In this document: positions 23,353 to 34,515 of the stretch, in pieces
Position numbering within the stretch: the first letter of the stretch is position 1
How the letters are laid out: each line of letters starts with the position of its first letter
Assembly: GCA_001949185.1 (NCBI GenBank)
Contig: BDGG01000002.1
Span: 2,432,467-2,496,466, forward strand
From: Ramazzottius varieornatus
Lineage: Eukaryota; Tardigrada; Eutardigrada; Parachela; Ramazzottiidae
Direction of reading: 5' to 3'
Length of the DNA: 64,000 nt
The notes under the pieces: generated by a model
What the model saw: the letters and a program-made list of their open reading frames with translations, nothing else
Database searches by the model: none
What the model was told of the DNA's origin: nothing
Position numbers and translations under genes: made by a program

Positions 23353-24202
23353 ATGCCTTCGCCCAGCAAGAAAATGGCTTCCTCGACGTGTTCGCATGGA
23401 AGACGCGCTTGTATGGAGTGCAACTTTCCTCCTATTGCGTCGCAGTTCGCAGGAGCCCGTGTAAGTGGCTTTACAGTCGCATAGTTAGAAAGCTTTTCGC
23501 TGTGTAGCGAGAGACCGACTCAGACCCAGTGTTATTTTCTCAGGGCGACGCGAGCTCACCATCTGCAGAAAGTCAGAAGCCCGTAACTAAAGCGGCCAAG
23601 AAAACAAGAACGTCAAGCAGCAAGAAGGTGCATACCACCTGTTTTTATTGTCAGGAAGTACTGTAATGCTCCATAAACTTTTGGGAATGGCGTCACAGTG
23701 TGCGTATGCTGTAGGCATCATTATACCCGTAAACTCTGTGCGCACTGTGACGACCCTTCGCGAGGTTCATGAAGCGTTACAGTAAGTATAGAGATTGAGT
23801 TGCCACTCCGGTTCACTTTGCAACTGTAACTACTGCCTTGCTCCGCCCCTTTCGTGACGTCTAACTACATTTCCTTTCCGGAGCTCCCCTTATTTTGGAA
23901 AGAAGCGTAATCGGAGTTGCGGTTAGCTAGCATTGGGAAGCATGGTGGCTGCCCAACTATTCAAATCAAAGATCAGCGCTTATGAGTGACGTTGCAGCTC
24001 ATTTTACCTACAGTGGGACTTTCATCTGGCGGTGGCAACTTAATGTCTGTAATGTCAAGCTGTGCTGCAGTCAGAAGTTTTTGTTTTTTAGACCTCGCCC
24101 AAACCTAAACGAGCAAAGCGACTGACGCCCAGGGTAAACAGCCCGGCGACTCCAAAGTGCTAATTCCGGATTGCTACCCTGCAGAGTGTTGATGGAATGT
24201 GA
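23353..24202 (+). CDS. Small basic protein, 4-exon model
   Basis: Exons 23353-23460, 23544-23627, 24092-24133 and 24185-24202 join in phase and encode 83 aa. The product begins MPSPSKKMASSTCSHGRRAC and is mostly Lys, Arg, Ser and Pro (KPVTKAAKKTRTSSSKK, SPKPKRAKRLTPR), which suggests a nucleic-acid-binding or nuclear tail rather than an enzyme. It could equally be the N-terminal part of a larger protein whose later exons I could not join: exon 3 ends in phase 0, and the terminal exon is only five codons. The third intron (23628-24091) contains two complete MITEs. Medium confidence in the first three exons, low in the last. Confidence 0.4.
23661..23782 (+). repeat. MITE family M2, copy 1 (TA duplication)
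   Basis: 122 bp bounded by CTGTAATGCTCCATAAACTT and the complementary-type end GGTTCATGAAGCGTTACAG. It is flanked on both sides by TA, the mariner-type target duplication. The inner part includes a CATCATTATACCCGTAAAC block shared with the copy at 59190. Confidence 0.8.
23796..24042 (+). repeat. MITE family M1, copy 2
   Basis: About 247 bp from GAGTTGCCACTCCGG to GGTGGCAACTTA, in opposite orientation to the copy at 9171-9424. It lies 13 bp from the end of the M2 element, inside the same intron. Confidence 0.85.
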
Positions 24203-24395
24203 CTTTTGGTACCGGCGCTTAACATTTGAACCGGTAACTTCATGACCTTTCATGGATTCTGTTCTGCCGAGATTGAGCATATCTAGAACTAGTCGTGCAT
24301 TACAAGTCGCTATGCTGTCCTATTCAAAGCTACTATTGTTTGGAGACGATGCGGATTAAAAGTACAGTACAGTCTGTACGTACCTTTACACCATA

Positions 24396-24538
24396 CTGCA
24401 ATGCTTCATGAACTTTGCGAAATATGTCATTATACGCGCGAAATATCCCTGAGGGGGTTGGTATGGCAAAATTTTCGGACCGGGGTTCAACTGTACGCTT
24501 TTGATGACGTGCTTCGCGAAGTTCATGAAGCATAACAG
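24396..24538 (+). repeat. MITE family M2, copy 2
   Basis: 143 bp from CTGCAATGCTTCATGAACTT to TTCGCGAAGTTCATGAAGCA...AACAG, with TA on both sides. The terminal arms are longer and cleaner than in copy 1. Confidence 0.8.
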
Positions 24539-24884
24539 TATGCCATATGACCAGTGCTATCCCTATAGATTGCAGAATACATACAGTGTAGGAAATACAT
24601 CCATCGGAGTTTTCCATTTAGGTTTTGTTTACGCTTCCCAGTTCGAAGCGCGCCATTATACCGTATATAATCAAGGTCTCCCAAGTGGAGGCCGAAAATC
24701 TAGCTTTCATGGAGAAACCGGAAGAGATGCATTTCCTACACTGTAGGTATACAATCCACTCGTTCGAAATCTGTACAGTGCTCTTGCGTTTCTGTTGCTA
24801 CCAGTCAGACGTCAACCGTACAGCTTGCCATAACAAAGGAAAGTGACGTGAGAATCCACGGACGTACTGGTGTTTTGCCAAAGG

Positions 24885-25903
24885 ATGGTCTGCAACAATG
24901 CTTCAAGGCCCGGAGAATGCGAGTGTCGTCCTGGAAAGCAATATCAACCCGGAAACCAGCAAGTGCCAAGGTACGCCTAAAAGACAGTAATTGAAGTTAC
25001 TTTAAATCTGATTTGTGAGAATGGAATGAGATATGGTGCGACGGAATTAACCTGAATTCAGTACTTGTAGATCCAAGTCAGAAAAGGTGTAGCTTTTCTG
25101 TTCAATGAAATTTGAAACATCTGAGCGAAACATTTACCGTCGTGGTTGTCAAAGTTGTTCACTGTGACAAAAGCTGAATCATACTTCTCATGTTATTCCG
25201 AAATGTACTCCTCTTCGTCCTTGTAGAACTTGCTTCTCGACCGTGTAACATCGTCACATCCCAGTATCCCGTAAACTGCAGCTCTCTGATCCAGCAGGCT
25301 CATGCCATGACCAGAGCAACCGCTGCACATGCGTCGACACTACCAAAACGCCGAGTGTTCCTGGAGCTCTGGTATATCAGGGACCAAATCTCGAACATGA
25401 ATGCAAAGGTATTTACGTAACTGCCATATGCGCTTGAAGAAAGAGCAACAACTTTTTCGACGTAAATTTACAGTGATTTTGTGTTTTCAGCAAACGGATA
25501 TGGGTCGCTCTGCTTCAGTGAAGGCGAGTGTCCCGCTACGCACCGCTGCTTCTTCAAGAATCCTTCTACAAAGACTGGTCAATGCATTTGTCACCAACAC
25601 GAGCGTGCCAAATGGAACAACCCCCAGCAGTGCGAACGTACGAATTTTGGTCGATGGAACAAACTTAATCGTGAATTGGTGTTTACCTGACTGCAGTTTC
25701 ATGTGACCGACCGATTGTTTTGTTCTGTTACAGCGGCTTTCAAGCATTGCTGCCAGGACACATTTAGGTGCGGCGTCACACAACCCGGAAAATTTGGGAG
25801 GTTGCAGTGCATCAACAACCTGTGCCTTTGCCCAATGGGACAACGCTGGATCGAGGCTACTAAAACGTGCGAGTACTCTTCGGCTGCCAACGTTTTTTAC
25901 TAG
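24885..25903 (+). CDS. EB-type Cys-rich protein, partial 4-exon model
   Basis: Exons 24885-24962, 25282-25408, 25491-25637 and 25734-25903 join in phase and end at a stop, giving 173 residues. Cysteine spacing is repetitive, with short Cys-rich loops: SRPGECECRPGKQYQPGN, CHDQSNRCTCVDTT, SLCFSEGECPATHRCFF, GQCICHQHERAKW, HCCQDTFRCGVTQPG and LCLCPMGQRWIEATKTCEY. This matches the EB module style of ecdysozoan extracellular proteins (C-x-C near P-x-G). No signal peptide is present at the chosen start, so one or more 5' exons are probably missing; a Cys-bearing stretch upstream at about 24770-24835 may belong to it. Expected to be secreted or the ectodomain of a larger protein. The second exon's acceptor (AAACTGCAG) was picked because it is the only one that keeps the Cys-rich frame. 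Confidence 0.55.
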
Positions 25904-26180
25904 TAGAGCTTTGATAGTTTGCCGTTAGATTACTGCTTTTCCAATAAGCTGTTATTCCAGCTATAGGTTGGCTCTTCTCTTCAACTTCAGTCGCAAATGC
26001 TACCAAAGTGTGCGTGACGAGAATGTAGCGGGATATCAATATTATACCGCTAATGGTATCGAGTCTAAGTTCTAAACCGTAATTTTGGACATTGAGATCG
26101 ACCTAACATGCAGTACGACCACGAGCGTCTCATTTCTGGGCCCTAATTACAAAAATTTTGACAGTGACTTCCGTATCGCT

Positions 26181-29100
26181 ATGACGTGGTGCAAAACATA
26201 CCCTGTGGCATCCGCGCGAAATAGCCTTTCCCGGAGAAGTGAAAGAGCAGCCATTCAAGAGCTCAGTCAAGTAACTGCGCTTTGCATGATGCAGTACGAG
26301 AAGAAAAAGTAAAATTTCCAAGTCAGAGCCAGGCAAATCGTACGGCCAGCCAACAACATCACATTCAAACGGCTGTGCTCAGCCGTAACGTTCATCTACC
26401 TGAATTTACGGACTTTATGTTTGCTTCTCGCATTTCTGATCCCTCTTCGACTTTCTCGCCGACGGTGGTCGATGTTCCAGTGCGAAGCACCTGCGACGAA
26501 CTTGCACTGGATATCGAAGGTGAGCTGTATCACAAGCCGCATTCGGAAAAGGACCCAAGCCGAACTATCCTGAACTGGGCATCTTTTCGACGAAAAGAGG
26601 TGATGAATATCGACAAGAATCCTCGTTTACGCTTTGTCAAGAATGTTGCTTGGTAAATCGTTTCGCTGCTTTCTTTAGGGTCGAATGTATACTAGTCTCA
26701 CAGTGGAAGACGTGAGACTATTGCTCCAATCACTTATCGCCGGAAGAGCAGTGGGTGCCGCCGTGCCGGAGCTGGGCTGCTCAAGCAGAAGAAGCACAAC
26801 AACGCGTCTCCTTCCACCTTCGACAACAATCGCGCCATTGAAGCTGATAGCAATATTGGATCCAAGGGAGGCCTCGCGGGATTGATGAGCATGTTTGGTG
26901 TTCAGGTAAGCTTGGGTAACATTTCCTAGCCGCTTGGCAGAGGAAAAAGAGTGGTATAAGTTTCAAATGGGAGCTCGGCAGACAATTCGACAAGACCGAT
27001 TTTCAAACGGCGCACGCTTCCGGCCATTGGAACTGACAACATACGCCACTTCGGGGAAACCAGATTGTCGAATTGGCTTACTGAGCTCGCAAACTGCTCC
27101 GAAGATCGCAACAATCTTGCCGCAGCAGCCAGGATACCTTTTTATCCGCTGCTCAAAATTAATAGCCGAGAAGGCCATGCTCTGGAAGAAAACAAGGAGA
27201 TTTTCAACCAGCGATTTCGCAGTGCAGTAGGACGTGTAAGCGCATACATGGTTGTAGTCAGTAGGCTGAATACCAAGTTTTAACCAATCATTTGCTTTCG
27301 GCGAAATTTTCCCTAGCTGGAAATTTTTTCTGACCAAGAACCTGGTTTTTAGAGCCAAACACATGGGGTGTTCGGGAAATTTGTACCCTGGTCTGTCACT
27401 CCTTTTACATTTCCCGGTCCGGATAATCCTAGTGTGTACCCCTTGTAAGCCGTTAGCGGTAGCGGTACTTCGTGCTTGACAATTTTAGTCTTGTATTTTT
27501 TTCGCGATTGTTCCGGAGTAATTTCAGAGCCGATCCTGATTACAGTTAAAGGTGAGGCTGCACCTTGACGAAGTTTCCTATGTTCCGTATTGCAGGTATG
27601 GCAAAACCGGGATCTTCCAGAGGCAAAAAGTCCGAGGGAGGCGAGAAGAAGCAGGCGAAGCCGTCTGATGTAAGGACTTCCGGTGAGTGACTGGACGTTC
27701 AATCATCCCTGAAACCCTATTACCATTTGTACTTTCAGGTCCAACAATGCGAACTCGAAAGCGGAAGAGCGTTGTGGAAGAAGTCGAAAACCCAGAGAAG
27801 AGTCGACTAGAGAACATCCACAAAAAAGATTCGTTCGTCTTGTCCAGTTGCGTTTTGGAGAATTATGAGTTGAGGGGTATACCCTGTATTCTACCTATTG
27901 TCTTGTCAGACTTCATCGTGGTTCAGTTTCCGGACAAGATGGCTTTGACACTGGATATGAAAGCTGTCACGACAACGAAGAAATGGGATGTGGACGACGG
28001 CGTTTCCTACGGCGAGTCCCTAGCTACGGGTGACCAGATAGTCGTTCGTCACTTGAGAAAGATGGACGCAAAGCAGCAGTCTTCCAAAGCCAAATTCGTG
28101 ATCATCACTGCGAGCAAAGCTGAAGCTGAAGGTCTACAGAAAACGCTGGACGAGCAAGCCAGGAAAGCGATGGTAAATGCTTCCCATATTTTACGGCTAT
28201 CTCTGCTGTTAGTGCTTTCTCATCGAGTAGTTTTCAGAATATCGCTCCAAAGAAACCTTCCGGTCCGTTGTCACCTTCCAAAATTCAGAATGAGCGAGAT
28301 TTCTTATCGGAACTGGTCTGTGAATCTGCAGATGGACAACACGAAGATGAAGCTTGGGTTAGCGAGTCGGCGGAAGTGGAACAAACAGAACGGTCGGCGT
28401 CCCCACAGCTTCAGTTGGCTCAGACTTTGGATAGGGAGTATGCTCGGAAGCCGCGTTCGCCCAATGTAGAAAGCAGATGCTGGCTTTTCAATCCATTCAC
28501 CGGCTCAGCAGTGAAACGTAAGGAAATATAAATATTTGTTTTCTAGGAGACGCTGCCACCCTTGACTGAAAAAACTGATTGATGCGGTGTTGTTGGCATT
28601 CCCGACCTCTTTGATGCTTACGTGACAATACTTCCTGTTGTCAAACAGGTGAACACACCGCTGAACCTCGGACGAAAATCCTGTCTGCCGAGGCACACTG
28701 TCGCCATGAAAGGTAACTCGCTGATTTCACTCTCATGACCATCGAAAATCTTTATAGTACATTTTCATGATGCCTTCAAAATTATCAGATGTTGCGGTGA
28801 CCAGACAGCATGTTCTAGGGTATATTCATCTCGATCCTGATGATGCAGAAATTCTGTCCAGTAAGACATTCGATTATGCTGCCAACTGAATTCATCTCAG
28901 TTTATTAAACTTAACCTGGGTATCGATTTATGTGAACAGTCAACTATAAGACTGGTGCAGCATCGTGGAAATCTCTCGACCAACGTGCATCATCATCGCC
29001 AGCTGCAGAGTCGAGCGCCATGACTGTTTGTGGAGAGCGAGGCAAGAAGATAACACTAGGTAAGTTGACCACTTTTCGATCAGCAAATTAAAACTGAAGA

Positions 29101-29328
29101 ATAAAACAATAACCTGTTTTAATCAATCTTTAAAAGCCCGAAATAGGCGTGCGTTTTGTCGGGAGGTGAAAGCAATAACCGCAGAGAAGGCTCGAAGCTG
29201 TTCAGGCGGCGGACCTTGTCGGACTCTGACAGCAACGAAGAGCCGTCGATGTCTGCTGGTAGGTTCGTCAGCATAGTACTGTCAAATGAATAATATACCG
29301 TTGGGTTGCAGTTCCAGCTGAATCCTAA
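26181..29328 (+). CDS. Orphan basic Ser-rich (nuclear-type) protein, 12-exon model
   Basis: Not recognised. Exons 26181-26270, 26327-26652, 26704-26905, 27353-27444, 27621-27682, 27739-28172, 28238-28510, 28649-28712, 28789-28860, 28940-29059, 29166-29258 and 29312-29328 all join in phase to 614 aa. Notable stretches: NWASFRRKEVMNIDKNPRLR, GRRETIAPITYRRKSSG, GVFGKFVPWSVTPFTFPGPD, the basic GKKSEGGEKKQAKP and TMRTRKRKSVVEEVENPEKS, a better folded block (CILPIVLSDFIVVQFPDKMA, GDQIVVRHLRKM), then acidic/Ser-rich segments (DGQHEDEAWVSESAE) and a phospho-type tail RRRTLSDSDSNEEPS. Composition suggests a chromatin or nuclear factor. No signal peptide. The 5' end may extend further, and the last exon is uncertain: a 95-codon open frame (29306-29593) overlaps it and could be an alternative 3' exon. 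Intron 3 holds a P1 palindrome. Confidence 0.5.
27003..27055. repeat. P1 palindrome, intron of the 12-exon orphan gene
   Basis: Left arm AAACGGCGCACGCTTCCGGCC, right arm ATACGCCACTTCG. Here the GGAAGCG-type loop core appears in inverted order, indicating the unit can sit in either orientation. Confidence 0.6.
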
Positions 29329-29593
29329 TCAGCGTAGAATTCTGGAGGAAACCAGGCTGTTACTGAAGACGGAAGGCTTCGGCAAGGTGGAACTGTTCCC
29401 TCGAAGCAACGTGTGGGTCTGCGGCACTCGTTTCAAAACCTTCAACAGTGAACTCCATAGGAACCCGTTAATCGACGCGGTCGATTTGGCCCTACTGTTC
29501 TTTGGTCCAAGGCACAACGCTCTGGATTTGTTCGAGGGTCGTGGATTTGGGCTTCAGGCGGCCCTGGGAAACGGTGCCGTTGACAAGAGGTAG
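29306..29593 (+). other. Open frame overlapping the 3' end of the orphan gene
   Basis: A 95-codon frame (for example LNPNQRRILEETRLLLKTEG, SNVWVCGTRFKTFNSELHRN) follows the acceptor at 29311 in a different phase from the modelled last exon. Its composition looks protein-like (a helix-forming first half, and a GFGLQAALGNGAVDKR end). It would require an unresolved alternative junction, so it is listed separately. Confidence 0.3.
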
Positions 29594-29886
29594 ACAAGAG
29601 TATGGAACCCGGCGAGGGTACTTCAGGAGTACAATCCAAAGACCTAGTTTTCGAATCTGATGATGAACCTTTGTAAAAAGTCTCGCTGTTCATTCAGCTA
29701 GCCTCCCTTTTCTTCTCTGTTGAGCATAAAAATTGTGAACGATGTAGGATTCATGTCTGTAGGCCAACGTTTCGAACTGCGGATGCGTGTAAGAAAACTG
29801 CGAATCAGTATCAGTCGACACTTCCGCTTCCCCCAAACATCCGCTTCCCCCAAACATCCGCTTCTAAATGCCCTCCCGGACATGCG

Positions 29887-29934
29887 ATACGGAAGCGATG
29901 AGGTATATGACAGACGATATACCTCATCGCATCC
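29887..29934. repeat. Strong 20-bp-arm hairpin
   Basis: ACGGAAGCGATGAGGTATAT is followed after about 7 bases by ATATACCTCATCGCATCCGT, nearly its exact complement. Confidence 0.7.
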
Positions 29935-31321
29935 GTTTGGTATCATTTGTGGAATGTGGGGGGGGGGAAGCTCTCACACACGCGTGTTGCTGCCTTGAAG
30001 ACCTCGCCGTAAGGTACAGCATAGGTTTTGGAACATGCATGGTGGTGCATGCCAGAGGTCTCCGTAAATAATCCCGAATCCGGGCACATTTGCTCCGCCC
30101 GCAGCCCATCGAAAATTCACAGCAATGAGGTATTCTCTGGCTCCTCGAGCCTGCTCTACGCCCGAGGCAGTCAAACGCATCACCGATGCACTAACGCCAG
30201 AGTCCATACATTCTGCATAGTCTCGCAGCTGTATAACCAGTGTTGGTTCGATCATTACAATGGATAATTGAAAATGCCGGAAAACGACGGTTTTGGAATT
30301 CCAATATGACAATTTAAATTGAGAACTCCAGGCTAGAAAATTTGAATATTAATTAGAATTGTACTGGAACTCGGAAAATACAACAAAATTATAATAATTA
30401 TCGGTAATCGAAATACAGAATGTGGCAATTTAAATTACTTAATCTGCAAAAAAACAGCGCGCTAAAATGCGCGTGGGTGCATCAAGTGTCGGAGTTTCTA
30501 CGCGTGATTGGCGTTTGATTGGGCGAATGTGTGTGCGTATGTGCATGTCGCACGATGGCGAACGGGCGCGATGTGTAGCTTCCTTAACCACACGCGGTGC
30601 CTCAACGTTCAAGCGAAGTTGAACCCCGGTCCCAGTATTCTCCTCTACCAACCTCCTAAGGGATCTTTCGTGAGTATGATGGCATACGCGCGAGATTTCC
30701 AGAAGCACAATAATCGGGTTGACGTCAGCACATCCCTTTAAAATGCCTTCGCTGTACCATGCTTTGTGCTAAACATCTGACGGGCATTCTACGCGCATGA
30801 GACGAATGGCTTACGTTGCGTTAAAGTACCAGTCATATGAATAGTAAAATCACGAAAAAGAACTATCACAATTGAAATAGTCTTAATTGCAGTCGCCAGC
30901 CGAATTCAGATTAATTGTAATAACTAATTCACTGGATTGAATCCCACACAATTGAAATTGCTGCGGCCCGAGGTATTCCAATTAATCGTAAGTGCAATTA
31001 AAATCGAAAAAGTCATATTGAAACAACACTGTGTAGTGTGTAACCCGGTAATATCGTAAGAGTTAAAACATTGTCTCAAATCTGATTGGAGTAAAGGCAA
31101 AGCACACCGACACGCCCAGAAGACTTGATATTTGTAAGCGACTCAAACTGACTGACAATGTCTCTCGTGGCAAGCGAAGCGAACCTCCCTTCGTTTCGTG
31201 AGCCACAAATGATTTCACTATCTGTTGAATTTTAAACGAGTTTTAAGGGTTTCGTTTCGTGCTGCGGCTCGTTTCTAGCATTCCTTCGTATGCTTTGCAA
31301 TTCCCCTTTTACACTCATCAC

Positions 31322-31968
31322 TAGTGCTGGGATAAATACGATAAAATACGATGTGATATTTTCTGATAAGTATCTTTCAATATTTATATTTCGTTTAGAT
31401 ATCAACCACGTATCGATATTTCGATATGATACTTTTCTGATATTTTATTGTTGATATATCGAATTCTATTGCATTGGTATATCGATATATCAAGCCAGTA
31501 TCATGTTGAAAACTATCGGAATCAAGAAAGAGCCAAAGAGCAACCAAACGACTGTCGTTCATTACGTTTGAGTTAGAATAAAAGTCAGATGTGTTCGTGT
31601 ACGCGAGTGTGTTCGTTGCTCAATCTATCAAGGTCTGTCGTTACGCACCTAGCTCCGCTGACTGTTCACTTCTCCGAAGTCGGCTTGGATGCATGTGCGC
31701 GATACATTACGAGCGAGGCTGCGCTGCCTGTGCGGTACCGAACCGAAGTACCGACTTCCGAAGTTCCGATTCTCAAGTGCAGGTTTGCGATTTATCGATA
31801 TATCAGAAATATATCGATATACCTCGAGATGATATTTTCATTTATCCTATTCCGCTCAGCGATATTCCGTCCATATCGATATTTCGATATGATATTGTTG
31901 TCATATCGAATCACTGTCATGTGATATATTTCGACAGGATACGATATATCATATTTATCCCAGCACCA
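31322..31968. mobile_element. AT-rich non-autonomous TIR element, hAT-like
   Basis: The left end TAGTGCTGGGATAAATACG and right end ...TTTATCCCAGCACCA are inverted repeats. The interior is dominated by GATATATCGATAT words that fold on themselves. Flanking octamers CTCATCAC and CACATTAC match at 6 of 8 positions, consistent with an aged 8-bp hAT target duplication. No transposase. Confidence 0.6.
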
Positions 31969-32236
31969 CACATTACTGATACACTAGACAAAGATTACTT
32001 CCGGTAGGCTTTGCTGACCATTGTCCAGCTGGCTCTTGTTACACACCTTTACTATTATAGTCTTACCGGATATTGATTAGCTTAATCTGCATCGATTTAT
32101 CCCAGCACCACACATTACTGATACACTAGACAAAGATTACTTCCGGTAGGCTTTGCTGACCATTGTCCAGCTGGCTCTTGTTACACACCTTTACTATTAT
32201 AGTCTTACCGGATATTGATTAGCTTAATCTGCATCG
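31953..32236. repeat. Exact 142-bp tandem duplication
   Basis: Copy one (31953-32094) and copy two (32095-32236) appear identical base for base when read in register, from ATTTATCCCAGCACCACACA to GCTTAATCTGCATCG. The unit begins inside the right TIR of the AT-rich element. It is either very recent or an assembly artefact. Confidence 0.9.
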
Positions 32237-33056
32237 ACTGTATTGATACTGCACGCTAGCCGGTGTCCAGTCGGTATCAATCTATATTGACAACTAGTTT
32301 CGACCATCGATCGATATAAATGGCCGCAACAGTTTTCGCCACGGATGGCACTCTTTCATCGCCACTTTGAAAATACCGTGTTTCTACCTGATAAAACTGT
32401 GCAGAAATTTCATGACGGCTGTTCTTCACAATTTCAGAGGCTTTCAAAAACAATGGCGTCCACAACATTATTTTGGTGAGGGCTCCTTCCACCGATGGGC
32501 TTTCGTAGTGGTGGCTGTGAACTCGTGACTTTCTGGTTCGTCTCACCACATTTCGTTTATCTAAAGAAGTGGTGAGAGGCGCCTCTCGGTGGTGTAAAGA
32601 CTAAAACCGGTGATTAGATGAGCCCATCGGTGGTGTCGGTGGTGAGAGGAGCCCTCATCTCTTAGGACTAGAACTTAACTGTAAGATTGTAATGAAAGAA
32701 GAGCGTTGGGGATACGTTACGAGGGAAAACCTGTGGGATAGTCTTTGTCCAGTTTGGGGGAAAAAGTTATGAAGGTCCCCGTGAAAAGGTATTTACGGAG
32801 ATCTTTGGTGGAAGGACCTTCTGAATTCACGCAACCTTTCCTTCGGCATCGTTCCCGACCAAAATCAGAATCATAATCTTAGTACTGGGCTGCCAGAAAA
32901 ACTGGTCTCATACGAGGGCGATTCTGATTGCTGCGAACGATTTTGAACACGACCAGAAAAATGGGTAATCAACCAATTTGATTGCCGAGCAAATCAGCTG
33001 ATAGAAAATTTTGTGGCCGTTTTTTTGATCGTTTTGCTTTTTCCAAAAACTTGATC

Positions 33057-34515
33057 ATGCCTCCTCCAATCTCTGAGGACCTCAGGGTCCGTATTTTGGC
33101 CGTCAGAAGACTTAATTACAGTATACGCATGACTATAAAGAAACTGGCGAAGGAAGGGTATACTGTGGTGAAATCTACGGTATCGAAGGTACGAGGTAGA
33201 GGACATGGAGTTTTCCAGTGGGAATTTCGGACATGAAAATTTCCAGGTTGTTTTAACGTAGCTACTGGTCAGATTGCGTCGTACGGTAAGTCAGTCAATA
33301 GAGAAAGTCTTTCTGATCATAGCCAAGCCGTCTTCCGAGTCATTTGACGGTGCAAAGGTGAGAAAGGAAGGTCTGCAGGAGACAGGATGAAATCCAATGT
33401 TAAAGAGCCTGGACAAGAAGTAAAACGTAGGCCTGAAGAGGCGCTTGTGTAGTCTTTTACGGAGACTTACGCCAAGACGTCACAACAGTCAGATATTGTG
33501 GTACCACCCTACACCGCAGTTTGGAAATTTCCATGTCCGAAGTTTCCACTGGAAAACTCCATGTCCTTTACCTCGTATGGAAAAGCGTCGGAAGCGAATC
33601 CTGCAAAACTTCCCCTGCAAGGATACAAGAGAAGAAACCCGGACCACCGCTTATCAGAACAGCGACGAAAATCAAGAAAGTCGCTGAGCTCTGCTCGAAG
33701 GACAATCCTATCCCACAAAGACGGATGGGGAAGAAGATAGGAGTCTCCTAGCACACGATTCACCGCATCATCCACGAAGATTAGGTGCCACCATCCGCAA
33801 GAAGCCCAAAGTAAATTTCCCGTCTCAGAAAGCCATCAAACAACGAAAAGGTCGTACCCTGAATTTCTACAAAACAATTTCAGAGAACCTCGAGCACATT
33901 CTTACGATGGACGAAGCTATGCTACCGCTGGACTTCAAGAACGTTAAGACCGATTTCGTCTACGTGACGGAAAAAAATGGTGAAGATGGTCGAGTAATCC
34001 CGACTGCAGTAAAGTCCCCCTCATTTCCGGCCCAACGTATGTTCGCTGCTGGCTATTCCTACCGTGGTCCGACTCGATTTTACGCTGTCCCCGGGAAAGC
34101 CAAAGTCAATGCTGATCTTTTCATCAAGAAAATTCTCAAGCCAATGTTCGATATTGATGTGCCAAAATTGTATGGAGCTGATGCTTGGAAGGTGATCCTT
34201 CACATGGACAGTGCTCCAGCTCATACCGCAAAGAGAGTCGTCACATGGCTCAAATCCCGAAGGACGAAATCTATTACGAAGGAAGAATGGTTGGCAAACA
34301 GCCCGGATGTGTCGCCGATGGGTTTCTTTGCGAACGGCTACCTGAAACAGCGACTCGCGCAACGGAACTACACCACCGAGAAGGGCATGATAAGAGCCGC
34401 ACAGGAGGAGTACAAGAAAATTCCTCTTGAGATATTCCAGAAATCTCTCGATTCTTGGCCTGCCCGTGTTCTAGCGATTCATAAGGCCAAGGCCTTTCAA
34501 GCTCCAAATTACTAG
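33057..34515 (+). pseudogene. Mariner/maT-type transposase pseudogene
   Basis: The N-terminal helix-turn-helix part starts at 33057 (MPPPISEDLRVRILAVRR) and runs to 33191, where a MITE inserts. The frame resumes at 33578 exactly in register once the MITE and one TA are set aside, then meets stops at about 33750-33785. The DDE core is open from 33907 to the stop at 34515: TMDEAM (first Asp), VILHMDSAPAH (second Asp), then NSPDVSPMGFF. In relatives the last motif is SPMD, with Asp as the third metal ligand 37 residues after the second; here that position is Gly. So the copy is inactive on three counts: insertion, stops and catalytic loss. Confidence 0.85.
33192..33575 (+). repeat. 384-bp MITE M3, copy 1, nested in the transposase
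   Basis: Bounded by CGAGGTAGAGGACATGGAG and its near complement CTCCATGTCCTTTACCTCG, flanked by TA on both sides. The interior has no coding capacity. A second copy of exactly the same length lies inverted at 39085-39468. Confidence 0.92.

Larger units (their letters stand above)
29329..32899. other. Gene-poor repeat-rich intergenic region
   Basis: About 3.6 kb without recognisable genes. It contains a 17-bp tandem repeat (unit CCGCTTCCCCCAAACAT, about 29823-29866), a hairpin at 29887-29934, an A/T-rich stretch with many AATTTAAATT- and TTAATTG-type palindromic words (30280-31030), an AT-rich TIR element (31322-31968) and a 142-bp tandem duplication (31953-32236). Confidence 0.5.

Noticed and set aside
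27598-27682. Separate gene start at an in-frame ATG (MAKPGSSRGKKSEGG)
   Set aside because: An acceptor just downstream (ATCTTCCAG at 27620) joins the previous exon in the same frame, so this was treated as an internal exon of the longer gene; a separate start remains possible.
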